From positions 1-33,922 of the forward strand of contig JANQGX010000092.1 in NCBI GenBank assembly GCA_028282885.1: 33,922 bases of DNA. The letters run 5' to 3'. Under the pieces are notes generated by a model. The model searched no databases. It was not told where the DNA came from and saw only the letters and a list, made by a program, of their open reading frames with translations. Source of the stretch: SAR324 cluster bacterium. Lineage in GTDB: Bacteria > SAR324 > XYD2-FULL-50-16. Positions 7,004 to 15,740 of this stretch are shown here, piece by piece. A program made the position numbers and the translations under genes. Position 1 is the stretch's first letter, and each line of letters opens with the position of its first letter.

Positions 7004-7111
7004 ATGAATACCTCAAAAGAGAAACGATTCAAAGGCGAAATTGAACAATATTTAAATCAAAAACATAACCTGTTCGAGTCACGCATCAAAGAGGTTTTCT
7101 CCCTAAACTAA
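7004..7111 (+). CDS. Small hypothetical protein (35 aa)
   Basis: ATG at 7004 follows a strong AAGGAG site by 8 nt, and the frame runs 35 codons to a TAA at 7109. The product is charged and probably helical (KRFKGEIEQYLNQKHNLFES), with no signal or membrane segment. It resembles no family I recognise; a fragment of a longer transposase-like N-terminus is possible. Its stop overlaps the stop of the convergent dehydrogenase by 4 nt. Confidence 0.4.
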   Translation: MNTSKEKRFKGEIEQYLNQKHNLFESRIKEVFSLN

Positions 7112-8103
7112 AAGATCCGTTTCAGGTCCAGGGATCTGTTCTTTAGCTCTTCTTCAAGGCAATGGGCTATTCCAAAAGGTAGTCGGTGTTGGTGGCAGTA
7201 ATCCGGAAGTTCTCGCAAGGTATCATGGATCATGTTTTCGGACAGGTTGTGCAGGGGAATGCAACAATCCCGCAACGCTTTTTTCAGGGGAACGATATCC
7301 TGCCCCTGGATCTCAGCCATAATCAAAATGCCGGGACCGACCAGCTCGCCATGAGTTTTTCCGCTGCCCACCCTGTTTTCCACTGCATATGCGAAATAGT
7401 GTTCACTTCCCTCTTCAGGGCGGGCATGTCCGATCTGGTTACAGAGCTGGACCTGCAGCATCAGACAGTCCAGGAGTTGCTTGAGCCCCCCGGAATCGCC
7501 TTTTCCCGCAGCTTCGGCACAGTCAATGACCCCTTCCAGAATTCCTTCTGCTGATTTGGCCAGGGAGTTGATATAAGGCATATTTTCAGGGTTTTTCCCT
7601 TTCCGATGGGCGAATTCCCAATCCCAGCTTCCGACGGCAATGGATAGAACATCGCAAATGCCTGCAGAACGAACCATTGCCGGGGCCGATTGGAGCACTT
7701 CCCAATCGATGATGACCAGGTCGGGCGAAGTTGTGGGAAGATATTGTACGCACCCGCTACTGCGAACGCCGGAAGCATCGGTAAAGAAAGCATCCACCGA
7801 CAAAGCGGTGGGCAGGGCGATCAGCGGTAACCCTTTCCTGGCAGCGATATATTTCCCCGCGTCAACGGGTAAGCCCCCACCCAGCGCATAGACAACCTCT
7901 CCCTCCATTTCTGCAGACTGAGTCTCCCAATCGGTCTCCAGGGCTGTCGTAATTTCCGCTTGCCAGACAATCGGGAGCTTCAATCGATCAATCAACAGAT
8001 CTTTGACAGGTTGACTGCAGACCAGCGCTACCGGTCTGGACTCCTCTATCTGCGGGAATGCAGTGAATTCAACGTCAGGCAGGGACGAAATGGTTTTTAT
8101 CAT
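7108..8103 (-). CDS. Glycerol-1-phosphate dehydrogenase-like (AraM/EgsA-type) NAD(P)-dependent dehydrogenase
   Basis: A member of the iron/zinc alcohol-dehydrogenase and dehydroquinate-synthase fold. Visible motifs are the dinucleotide-binding GGGLPVDAGKYIA, the LPTALSVDAFFTDAS segment found in G1P dehydrogenases, and the metal-ligand region around HARPEEGSEHYFAY and GKTHGELVG. From the ATG at 8103, preceded by GGAG at good spacing, it has 331 residues; ATGs at 8121-8124 lack a site. It lies 65 bp downstream of the ROK repressor and is likely co-transcribed with it. Known relatives reduce dihydroxyacetone phosphate to glycerol-1-phosphate, but related enzymes act on cyclitols and sugars. In this cluster (StsC-like aminotransferase, Gfo/Idh) a cyclitol or sugar substrate is equally likely. 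Confidence 0.8.
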   Translation of the reverse strand: MIKTISSLPDVEFTAFPQIEESRPVALVCSQPVKDLLIDRLKLPIVWQAEITTALETDWETQSAEMEGEVVYALGGGLPVDAGKYIAARKGLPLIALPTALSVDAFFTDASGVRSSGCVQYLPTTSPDLVIIDWEVLQSAPAMVRSAGICDVLSIAVGSWDWEFAHRKGKNPENMPYINSLAKSAEGILEGVIDCAEAAGKGDSGGLKQLLDCLMLQVQLCNQIGHARPEEGSEHYFAYAVENRVGSGKTHGELVGPGILIMAEIQGQDIVPLKKALRDCCIPLHNLSENMIHDTLRELPDYCHQHRLPFGIAHCLEEELKNRSLDLKRIF

Positions 8104-8168
8104 GGTTTCTCCATTACTCATCATTAAACAATCGAAAACTGATCAAATATTCTGTAGAACCGAGGGAG

Positions 8169-9365
8169 TCACGAATTATTCCATAATCGCTTCTTCAAGG
8201 CAGTATCCCCTGCTATCAATGCAGCCCCCAGCGCACCATCAAACTCCCCGAATTCAGCTTTTTTGAAATTAATGCTTTCATGAAGCCAGGGCAGAGCTCT
8301 TGAACGGGTTTCCCTAAGCAGGGAGTCCAGCAGCATCTCGCCTACTCCTGTGACCAATCCGCCAGCCAATACTATGGTTTGGGGATTGAGCAGGTTGACA
8401 ATCGTGCTGCAGCCGATGGACAAATACCTGATGGTTTCGTTGATCAGATTGATGGACAATTTGTCGCCATCCCTGGCGGCATCCAGGATTTGCTGTAAAT
8501 CGATTCCAATGTCTGGCCGGGAGGGTTTTAATTTGCTGACGACTCCCTGACTGACCGCGGCTTCGCACTTCCTGACCATGGCCCATCCGGAAGCAACACT
8601 CTCCAGGCAGCTGGTATTGCCGCAGCAACAATGACCATCATCTTCTCCCACAAATATATGGCCGATTTCACCAATGGGGCCCCGTGCACTTTCCAGAAGT
8701 TCACCGTCTATCATAATACCGGCTCCCAGCCCCATTCCGACATTAACCAGTACAAAATAATCGAGATCTCGACCTGCCCCATATCTGCTTTCAGCTATGG
8801 TTACAGCTTTCACGCTGTCAAAAATGCGTACCGTGTCATATCCGGTGGCCTGGCTCACTTTGCTACTCAGGGGGTAGTTCTCCCAGGAAGGAACGTGGTG
8901 GAGAAAAAGACAGACCTGATCCGTTTCATCCACCACACCGGTGATACCGATCCCCACGGCCTCAATACAGTCCTTGGATACGGCTGAATCTGCCACCGCC
9001 CGATCCATGAGATCGGTGAGCGCCGGGAGGGGGATCTCGGTTTTCAATCCTTCCGATCGATTCAGTTTTACCCGACTCAGCAAGCCGCCACTGGCATCTA
9101 CCACTGCAGCACGGATGAACTGGGTACCGATGTCCACACCTAGTGTATAGACAGCGTCTTCCCTGAAAGTGATGATGGATGGTCTTCTACCGCCGGTTGA
9201 GACACCCGGGGAGGTCTGAACCAGATGCTGTTTTTGAAAATCGCTGATCATCCCGCTGATTTTGGCAAAGCTCAGTTGAAGCTTTTCCGCTAAATGAACT
9301 TTGGTTATTCCGGGATTTTTCCGAATCTCCAGCAGGGCTCTCTTTTGGCTGTTGTTAAAGGACAT
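8169..9365 (-). CDS. ROK-family transcriptional repressor (NagC/XylR type)
   Basis: The 398-residue protein has an N-terminal winged helix (about residues 1-65: NSQKRALLEI, ITKVHLAEKLQLSFAKISGMI) followed by a ROK sugar-kinase-like domain. Seen are the ATP/sugar-binding LGVDIGTQFIRAAVVD, GIGITGVVD, the GAGIMIDGEL segment, and the ROK zinc site GHCCCGNTSCLES. ROK repressors such as NagC and XylR bind operators that are released by a sugar or sugar phosphate. It is divergent from the PIG-L/MFS/NagB operon, and two inverted TTCTCGAAA-like sites lie between them. It is the probable local regulator; the ligand is likely an amino sugar or its phosphate. Confidence 0.88.
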   Translation of the reverse strand: MSFNNSQKRALLEIRKNPGITKVHLAEKLQLSFAKISGMISDFQKQHLVQTSPGVSTGGRRPSIITFREDAVYTLGVDIGTQFIRAAVVDASGGLLSRVKLNRSEGLKTEIPLPALTDLMDRAVADSAVSKDCIEAVGIGITGVVDETDQVCLFLHHVPSWENYPLSSKVSQATGYDTVRIFDSVKAVTIAESRYGAGRDLDYFVLVNVGMGLGAGIMIDGELLESARGPIGEIGHIFVGEDDGHCCCGNTSCLESVASGWAMVRKCEAAVSQGVVSKLKPSRPDIGIDLQQILDAARDGDKLSINLINETIRYLSIGCSTIVNLLNPQTIVLAGGLVTGVGEMLLDSLLRETRSRALPWLHESINFKKAEFGEFDGALGAALIAGDTALKKRLWNNS

Positions 9366-9453
9366 ATGATCTTCCTGGAAATAAGTTAATGATTCAATGA
9401 AAAGATATCTTGTTTTTCTTGAACTTATTTAAAAAATGAAAAAAGATCAATCA

Positions 9454-9520
9454 GAATTTCTCGAAAATATCGAAAATTTTCAAAAAAACAAAGAAAGTAT
9501 TTGACAATTTCGAGAATCTT
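9454..9520. promoter_or_regulatory. Divergent promoter region with paired operator-like sites
   Basis: AATTTCTCGAAAAT (9455-9468) and the inverted AATTTCGAGAATC (9506-9518) flank a TTGACA (9501-9506) that could be the -35 of the rightward PIG-L operon. The -10 is unclear: TACAAT stands only 13 bp on, and a 17-bp spacer lands on ATAGGT. The two sites are likely binding sites of the ROK regulator encoded to the left. Confidence 0.45.
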
Positions 9521-9635
9521 ACAATAGGTTCTTCTCAAATGAGCCTCAAAAAATGGCGATTGGTTCTCCGCATCTTTTTTGCGCTGCCAAAGTAGATGCT
9601 TCTTTGCCATGTATCTGAAGAGAAAGGAGAGAGTT

Positions 9636-10997
9636 ATGCATACAGCGATGGTGATCAGTCCGCATGCAGACGACGCCGCAGCTTTTTGTGGCGGAACGCT
9701 GGCTAAAATTGCCGGGCAGGGATGGAAAGTTATTCTGGTTCGTGTGACCAACGATTCGAAGGATTCGGTGGGACTGGACGTGAAGGAGACACTACTGCGC
9801 AATGCGGAGGAGTTGAAGAAAGCGGCAGATGTACTGGGTGTCTCCGAGATTGTTGAACTGAATTATGAAACCGATTGCCTGGGGGATGCCTCCAAAGTGG
9901 ATCTCAGGGAACGTTTTGTCTATCTTTTCCGCAAGTACAGACCATACGCGGTATTCTCTTTCGATCCCTACGGGCTTTATGAAAACAACCTGGACCATAT
10001 TGTTGTTGCCCGGACTGTTGACGAGGCATTCTGGGTATCCTGTTTTGACAAACATCATCCGGAGCACTTTGAAGAGGGACTGGAACCTTTTTCCGTCTGC
10101 GAACGCTGGTACTTTGCCCGTCAACTTCCCGAAGCGAATCACGGTGAGGATATCACCGAGACCATGGAGAAAAAGATCGAGGCTCTCTGTTCCCACAGGG
10201 AGATGATGAAGAACACCCTGAACCAGTTTCGACTGCAGTTGAAGACCTGGGGGCGTCGTGTTTCCTGGATAGAGGATTCCATGGAAGGCAACATGCGACC
10301 ACTCCTGGCGTTGGCAATGCAGGCACAAGGGAATGCTGTCGGGAAACAGTTCGAACTGGGAGAGGGCAGGATGGGGGAATCGTTTCGACTGGATCGATTC
10401 GGGGACCTGGAAGAGATGTTCCAGGGCCTGTCGGAGCCGTTACCGGGTGCGGTTGAAGCTCCAAAACGCAAGTGCCTGGACCTGCCGCCACATGAATCCC
10501 CATGGTCTGAAGAGCAATTGGAACAGATTTTTCCGGTGAACATCAAAGACCGTTTAAGCCTGATGGGACACCACCACCTCTGTGTTGGGGCTTTTGACGA
10601 GTTACTCAAAGATCCCGGTTTTCAAGCTGTCTATGCCAACCTGGTATCCAGGCTCGATCCTGCTCCCGATACGGAAGTCGAATCGATTTATGGATACGAC
10701 CTGTTTTGCTACCAATGTGAATACTGGTCAGAGGAGGAGGGACGTTGTGTGACGGGATGGAAAAACAAGCTCTCCAAGGATGCCGCGGTACTCAAACACC
10801 TGGGACTTGAAACGGGTCAGGTAACCCGTCTGGAGGACCTGCAGAAACGTCTCGCTGAGAAAGTCAGCCCTGACGATCTACATCGCTTCTGTGCAGCCGG
10901 CGAGTGGAAATGCGAATTCTATGCATTGGGAGCTTGTCAGAAAGCCTACAGTGCCCTGCGGGAAAAATTCGGGTGTAAATCGACCTCAGGAACCTAA
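9636..10997 (+). CDS. PIG-L deacetylase fused to a C-terminal DUF1284-like Cys-rich domain
   Basis: The ATG at 9636 with an AAAGGAG site gives 453 residues. The N-terminal ~200 residues are a PIG-L/LmbE metal-dependent de-N-acetylase: PHADDAAAFCGGTL (metal-binding His10, Asp12 and Asp13) and the second metal site NNLDHIVVA (His121). Family members remove N-acetyl from GlcNAc-linked substrates. Residues ~306-445 resemble DUF1284, a putative iron-sulfur domain: MGHHHLCVGAF, then CYQCEYW, GRC, a VLKHLGLETG helix, and late Cys at 419, 426 and 434. The ~100 residues between are unassigned. It is first gene of an operon with MFS, NagB, aminotransferase and dehydrogenase genes, so it probably deacetylates the imported sugar before deamination. 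The fusion is unusual to my knowledge. Confidence 0.82.
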   Translation: MHTAMVISPHADDAAAFCGGTLAKIAGQGWKVILVRVTNDSKDSVGLDVKETLLRNAEELKKAADVLGVSEIVELNYETDCLGDASKVDLRERFVYLFRKYRPYAVFSFDPYGLYENNLDHIVVARTVDEAFWVSCFDKHHPEHFEEGLEPFSVCERWYFARQLPEANHGEDITETMEKKIEALCSHREMMKNTLNQFRLQLKTWGRRVSWIEDSMEGNMRPLLALAMQAQGNAVGKQFELGEGRMGESFRLDRFGDLEEMFQGLSEPLPGAVEAPKRKCLDLPPHESPWSEEQLEQIFPVNIKDRLSLMGHHHLCVGAFDELLKDPGFQAVYANLVSRLDPAPDTEVESIYGYDLFCYQCEYWSEEEGRCVTGWKNKLSKDAAVLKHLGLETGQVTRLEDLQKRLAEKVSPDDLHRFCAAGEWKCEFYALGACQKAYSALREKFGCKSTSGT

Positions 10998-11020
10998 CAC
11001 GAAAAAAGAGGAGAACAATC

Positions 11021-12358
11021 ATGATCGCAACGGATGATAACAAGCAGGATTCGAACAAAAGCAGGAAAACCAAAATCCTGGGAGCCCTGGGATTCGGCTT
11101 TTTTATCGACAGTGCTGAGGATCAGGCCCTGCCCATGTTGTTCCCGGCGATTCGCGCCTCTTTGGGGCTTAACTACAGCGCCCTGAGCGTTATCAACAGT
11201 ATCCGCATCATACTGCAGACCTTCAGCGGACCCTTCTGGGGGATGCTGGCTGATCGATACAACAGAAAATGGATTCTGGTCATCGGGACAGGGATCTGGG
11301 GAATCTGGACCATGGCCTGCGGGTTGGTTACCGACTATTGGCAGTTACTGATAATCAGGGTGATTGCCTGTCTCGGGTTGGGATGTTTGTATCCCGCAGC
11401 CTTCAGTATGCTGGCTGATGTTTTTGGACCTCAAAGGCGTGGTCGGGCCATGGGAGCCGTCAGTGCCATCGGGATGTTTGGTATCGTCATTGGGGCTGTA
11501 GTCTTTGGTGAACTGGTGGGAGGTTCGGAGGATGGATGGCGTTGGGCTTTTATTGGTCTGGGGGCGACAAGTATCCTGTCGGGTGTGATCATAGCCGTCT
11601 TGATACGTGATCCGGTGCGTGGTAGCGCTGAGCCCGAACTGAAGCAGGTTATTACCCGCGAAGCAGCAGCCCGCTTTCAGTTTCGAATTTCTGATATCAT
11701 GGAGATCCTCCGCAGTAAAACGGTTTGGGTGAATCTGATTCAGGGAGTATTCGTAATCACTCCCATCAATGCGCTGGCTGCATTTTTTGTAACCTGGCTG
11801 GTGGATGATAGAGGCTTCTCCATGGCAGATGCTCCCCTGATTTTCGGTGGGATTGTCATCTCCTTGGCAGTGGGCAGCCTGGTTGGAGGCATCGTAGCTG
11901 ATCAGGCGGACACGCGTTGGCCCAGGACCGGCCGAATTGCCATCTCTCAGATCTCTATTCTGCTGGCATTGCCAGCCCTGGTTTATCTGCTGCTAAAAGC
12001 CTACGATTTGTGGGCAATAATAGTTGTTTCCAGTTTTGCCGGCTTTTTTCTCGACTGGACCCGTCGTGGGGTCAAACAGCCCCTGGTTCAAAATGTGATT
12101 CGTCCTGAACTGCGTGCCACTGCCATGGCGATCACCGAATTCTTCCAGGGGGCGGTCGCTGCAATCATTATCATTCTGTTTGGAAGCTATGCCGACAAAT
12201 TTGGACTAACTCAAACCCTGATGATCCTGGTCTGCGGTTTCTGGACCATCGGATTCTTTGTTTCGATTGCGTACTATTTTACCTATCCCGGTGATGCGGA
12301 TAATCTCAGGCGCCTCATGCAGCAGCGCCGGGAGTCAATAGAAAGCAATTTCCCGTAA
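11021..12358 (+). CDS. MFS transporter
   Basis: This 445-residue integral membrane protein has about 12 hydrophobic segments in two halves. The MFS signature loop between TM2 and TM3 reads GMLADRYNRKWIL, and a second copy (GSLVGGIVADQADTRWPRTG) lies in the second half. TM4-5 contains RVIACLGLGCLYPAAFSMLAD. A GAGGAG site precedes the ATG. It follows the deacetylase by 23 bp and precedes NagB by 26 bp, so it is almost certainly the importer (or exporter) for the sugar or cyclitol handled by this operon. The substrate cannot be read from the sequence. Confidence 0.88.
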   Translation: MIATDDNKQDSNKSRKTKILGALGFGFFIDSAEDQALPMLFPAIRASLGLNYSALSVINSIRIILQTFSGPFWGMLADRYNRKWILVIGTGIWGIWTMACGLVTDYWQLLIIRVIACLGLGCLYPAAFSMLADVFGPQRRGRAMGAVSAIGMFGIVIGAVVFGELVGGSEDGWRWAFIGLGATSILSGVIIAVLIRDPVRGSAEPELKQVITREAAARFQFRISDIMEILRSKTVWVNLIQGVFVITPINALAAFFVTWLVDDRGFSMADAPLIFGGIVISLAVGSLVGGIVADQADTRWPRTGRIAISQISILLALPALVYLLLKAYDLWAIIVVSSFAGFFLDWTRRGVKQPLVQNVIRPELRATAMAITEFFQGAVAAIIIILFGSYADKFGLTQTLMILVCGFWTIGFFVSIAYYFTYPGDADNLRRLMQQRRESIESNFP

Positions 12359-12384
12359 CGTGATGAGAAAATAAGGGGGGCCTT

Positions 12385-13191
12385 ATGGAAGTCATTATCA
12401 GGGACAATCCGGAAGACTGCGCTCAAATCGTAGCGAATGTCGTCGCCAGATACCTGGACAACAAAGATAAACCTGTTCTGGGGCTTGCCACCGGCAGTAC
12501 ACCGGAGAGGATGTACAAAAAGCTGATCGAGCTGAATCGGGCAGGCAGAATCAGTTTTAAAAAAACCACCAGTTTCAACCTGGATGAATACGTAGGCTTG
12601 CCACCCGACCACCCCCAGTCGTATCACGCTTATATGAAAGAGAAACTGTTTGATCATATCGATATCCCTTTCGGGAATACCAACATTCCTGACGGCAATG
12701 CCGCTGATCTGAGGGAGGAATGCCTCCAGTATGAGAAACGGATCAGGGAGACGGGAGGGATTGATCTGCAGGTTCTGGGCATAGGAAGTAACGGTCATAT
12801 CGGTTTTAATGAACCCATCGGCTCCCTTTCATCAAGGACCTGGATCAAGATCCTGACCCGCAACACGCTCAGGGACAATGCCCGGTTTTTCGAAGATGAA
12901 TCCCAGGTACCAAGACATGTCATTACCATGGGAATCGGCACCATTCTTGAGGCTGAACACTGCCTGATTCTGGCCTGCGGTCACCATAAATCGGAAGCGG
13001 TACAGGCCATGATCGAAGGACCGATCACCTCGCAGTGCCCGGCTTCGGCCTTGCAGTTTCACAAGCGCGCCACCGCCGTCCTTGATGTGGATGCGGCCTG
13101 CCTGTTGAGATTGAAGGAGCACTATCGCTGGGTGGAGGAAAATCACCTGGACTGGCAACGATATGATCTGCCGAATCGATTTGAGAAGTGA
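12385..13191 (+). CDS. nagB: Glucosamine-6-phosphate deaminase
   Basis: 268 residues, the usual size. Family motifs are GLATGSTPERMYKKL (phosphate loop), FNLDEYVGLPPDHPQSYHAYM (catalytic Asp and lid), and GIGSNGHIGFNEPIGS (catalytic Asp/His region). It converts glucosamine-6-phosphate to fructose-6-phosphate and ammonia in the cytoplasm. AAGGGGGG before the ATG is the ribosome site. Its place after a PIG-L deacetylase and an MFS transporter suggests degradation of an amino sugar. No NagA or sugar kinase is in the window, so the phosphorylation step must be elsewhere, or this member acts on a related amino-sugar phosphate. Confidence in the family is high, in the substrate moderate. Confidence 0.92.
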   Translation: MEVIIRDNPEDCAQIVANVVARYLDNKDKPVLGLATGSTPERMYKKLIELNRAGRISFKKTTSFNLDEYVGLPPDHPQSYHAYMKEKLFDHIDIPFGNTNIPDGNAADLREECLQYEKRIRETGGIDLQVLGIGSNGHIGFNEPIGSLSSRTWIKILTRNTLRDNARFFEDESQVPRHVITMGIGTILEAEHCLILACGHHKSEAVQAMIEGPITSQCPASALQFHKRATAVLDVDAACLLRLKEHYRWVEENHLDWQRYDLPNRFEK

Positions 13192-13307
13192 TAATAAATT
13201 AAACAGTAATTCTACGGCTGTCTCGTAATTTGGATTATGGGGCAGATATCCTAACCTGAATGAGTTACATACAGCCATTATTGTTCTGAAAGTAACAAGG
13301 AGTGGAG
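13192..13307. other. Short intergenic region
   Basis: A 116-bp gap within the otherwise tight operon. No terminator is seen. AAGGAG at 13297-13302 serves the next gene and sets its start at 13308 rather than at the GTG at 13302. Confidence 0.5.
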
Positions 13308-14597
13308 ATGAGTAAACTGGCGATCAAGGGCGGAACTCCCCTGCGTGATATTAAAAAACACCCCTGGCCCTGTTGGCCGGTTTGGAATGGCGGTGAGAAA
13401 AAGGTTCTTGCGGAGGTGTTGGACAGCGCTGTCTGGTCTTATAACGGCCCGAAGGAATTGGAATTTGTCAAGGCCTGGGCAAAATTCTGCGGTACCCGCT
13501 ATGCACTGGCTGCGGCGAACGGGACAGTGACCTTGCAGATGGCTCTGGAAGCTCTTGATGTCGGTTTCGGTGATGAGGTCATTGTCCCGGGACTGACCTG
13601 GCAGGCGACGGCAGCAGCAATTCTTGACGTGAATGCCGTACCGGTGCTTGTTGACGTTGAGGAGGACTCCTGGTGTGTTGATCCCAAAGCCATTGAATCA
13701 GCAATAACAGCGAGAACACGGGCTATTATCCCGGTCCATCTGTACGGTTGTATAGCCGATATGGATGCTGTAATGCAGATCGCCCGAATCAATGACCTGA
13801 AGGTAATCGAGGATTGTGCTCATCAGCACGGTTCCGAATGGCAGGGAAAAAAGGTGGGAAGTATCGGAGACATCGGCAGCTTCAGCATGCAGTTGTCGAA
13901 AATCCTGACTGCCGGCGAGGGAGGAGCGTTGACTACCAGCGATGAGAATCTCTGGACAAAGCTCGATGCTCTGCGCAACTGTGGGAGAAGACCGGAAATC
14001 AACCCTGCGGTTGAGGACAAGGGATCCGGTCAATATGCTGATGAAGGGGATCTTATTCAAAGCGGGAATTACAGGCTGACGGAGTTTCAGGCAGCCATTC
14101 TCCTGAAAGGGTTGAAACGACTTCCCCGACAGAATCGAATCCGTTCCCAAAATGCGGTTTATCTTAACGATCTGCTGCAGAAAATCCCCGGTATTCTGCC
14201 AATGAAGCGTGATTCGAGAGTTACGGAGCAGGCCTATTTCAATTTTACTTTCCGTTACCGGGAGGAGGAGTTTAACGATTTGCCGGTGATGCAATTCCGT
14301 GAAGCTCTCTCCAAAGAGCTTGGATTACCGGTAGAACCCTGCTACCAACCCTTGAATGATTGTTCCCTGTATCGTCCCCTGACAAAAAAACGGTATCGAA
14401 TCAGTGAGGATCACCGGAAGGAAATCGATCCTGCCCGTCACCGTCTTCCACTCTGCGAGAAGGTGTATAGCCGGCAGTCTGTCGCCTTCCACCATAGTGT
14501 GCTCATGGGAACGAGGGCGGATATGGATCAGATTGTAGATGCCATCGTCAAAATCCGCACAAACCTCGATGACCTCACAGCAAAAAGGAAACCATGA
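13308..14597 (+). CDS. DegT/DnrJ/EryC1 PLP-dependent aminotransferase, StsC-like
   Basis: 429 residues from the ATG at 13308, chosen because AAGGAG ends 5 nt before it. The fold-type-I PLP motifs are present: AAANGTVTLQMALEAL (phosphate site), GDEVIVPGLTWQATAAAI, VIEDCAHQHGSEWQGKKVGSIGD (PLP Asp), and SFSMQLSKILTAGEGGA with the Schiff-base Lys. The SMQ-SK-LT-GEGG signature is typical of the scyllo-inosose / 2-deoxy-scyllo-inosose aminotransferases (StsC/BtrR) and of AHBA synthases. These use glutamine to aminate cyclitol ketones in aminoglycoside pathways. It overlaps the Gfo/Idh gene by 4 bp (ATGA), so the two are translationally coupled and probably act in sequence: alcohol to ketone, then amine, or the reverse. 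Confidence 0.85.
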   Translation: MSKLAIKGGTPLRDIKKHPWPCWPVWNGGEKKVLAEVLDSAVWSYNGPKELEFVKAWAKFCGTRYALAAANGTVTLQMALEALDVGFGDEVIVPGLTWQATAAAILDVNAVPVLVDVEEDSWCVDPKAIESAITARTRAIIPVHLYGCIADMDAVMQIARINDLKVIEDCAHQHGSEWQGKKVGSIGDIGSFSMQLSKILTAGEGGALTTSDENLWTKLDALRNCGRRPEINPAVEDKGSGQYADEGDLIQSGNYRLTEFQAAILLKGLKRLPRQNRIRSQNAVYLNDLLQKIPGILPMKRDSRVTEQAYFNFTFRYREEEFNDLPVMQFREALSKELGLPVEPCYQPLNDCSLYRPLTKKRYRISEDHRKEIDPARHRLPLCEKVYSRQSVAFHHSVLMGTRADMDQIVDAIVKIRTNLDDLTAKRKP

Positions 14598-15598
14598 AAG
14601 CAATCAGAATAGCGATTATCGGGGCGGGATATATCAACGATTACCATGTCCGGGGATTGCAACCCCTGCCTGATGTGGAAGTTGTGGCGGTGGGATCCGC
14701 CCACCTGGAGAAAGCACAACAATTTGCCACACGACATGCCATAGGCGAAGCCGTAACCGATATCCACTCGCTGGCCACAAGAGAAGATATTGATGCAGTG
14801 GTCATGGGAGTTCCCAACCGTTACCACGCATCCTACACCATTGAGTTTCTGAAAAGCGGTAAGGATGTTTTTCAGGAAAAACCCCTGGCCATGAATGCAA
14901 AGGAGGGTGAAGAGATTATCTCCGTAGCTGAAGCAAGCGGGGGCATTGTCATGGTCGGCCATATGTGGCGGTTTGATGAGGAGGCCATGTATATCAGGGA
15001 TATGGTTCGCTCGGATCAGATAGGAAAGGTGATCAGAACAAAAGGCTACGGGATTCATGTTAATTGGGGGCCTACGGGTTGGTTTGCTCAAAAATCACTT
15101 GCCGGTGGAGGAGCCCTTGCCGATATGGGGGTTCATGCCATTGACACCGTGAGATTTATTCTCGACGACCCCCAACCAAAGCAGGTTTATGCCAGTATTG
15201 GAACTCATTATGGCGAATACGATGTGGATGATACCGGTCTGGTGGTGATTACCTGGGATGACGGGGTTGTTTCAACAATAGAGTGCGGCTGGTGGCAGCC
15301 TCACATGGATGGTCCGGAAGCGGGCACCCGACTTTACGGTACCCGGGGATATGCCTCCTTGTTTCCAACCCTGTTGAAAGTGGAGACTGGCGGGACAAGA
15401 GGCAAACTGATGCCCGAGTTTCCGGAAAGAAAGGAGCATTGTGATCAGGCCATGTACGACCGGCAGATGAAGAGTTTTGTTCACTGCATTCGTACAAGGC
15501 AAACACCGAAACCGGGTCTGGCTGAAGGGCAGGCGATCATGAAGATTGTGGATGCTGCTTATGCCTCATCTGCATCCGGTGAGGTAATCAGGTTCTGA
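14594..15598 (+). CDS. Gfo/Idh/MocA-family dehydrogenase
   Basis: 334 residues. The N-terminal Rossmann motif is IAIIGAGYINDYHVRGL, followed by VVMGVPNRYHASYTIEFL and the family signature EKPLAMNAKEGEEI (Lys of EKP). The catalytic-helix region GGGALADMGVHAIDTVRFIL contains the expected D-x-G-x-H pattern. Members oxidise or reduce hydroxyl groups of sugars and inositols with NAD(P). The ATGA overlap with the aminotransferase suggests a joint conversion of a cyclitol or sugar hydroxyl to a keto and then an amino group, or its reversal during catabolism. It ends the operon; no clear terminator follows. Confidence 0.88.
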   Translation: MKAIRIAIIGAGYINDYHVRGLQPLPDVEVVAVGSAHLEKAQQFATRHAIGEAVTDIHSLATREDIDAVVMGVPNRYHASYTIEFLKSGKDVFQEKPLAMNAKEGEEIISVAEASGGIVMVGHMWRFDEEAMYIRDMVRSDQIGKVIRTKGYGIHVNWGPTGWFAQKSLAGGGALADMGVHAIDTVRFILDDPQPKQVYASIGTHYGEYDVDDTGLVVITWDDGVVSTIECGWWQPHMDGPEAGTRLYGTRGYASLFPTLLKVETGGTRGKLMPEFPERKEHCDQAMYDRQMKSFVHCIRTRQTPKPGLAEGQAIMKIVDAAYASSASGEVIRF

Positions 15599-15624
15599 TT
15601 AACAAACCAGTTTTCTACTTGGAG

Positions 15625-15740
15625 GGGATGCACCAATAAGGTGCGGAGAAAGTTGAGCGGAAAGAGGTTGTCTGTTCAGGAAACACTTGAAACTAGAAAT
15701 GCGAGACTCGCAGCATCGAACCGGCTCAACTGGGTTCTTG
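15625..15740 (-). repeat. Dispersed repeat, copy R2
   Basis: Read on the minus strand it aligns with R1 (3785-3915): the TTCG-TGCTGCGAG-CTCGCA core (15699-15721), then GTTTCC-GAACAGACAA, TTTC-GCTC and a GCAC..TTGGTGCATCCC end. It sits immediately after the sugar operon. Confidence 0.5.
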
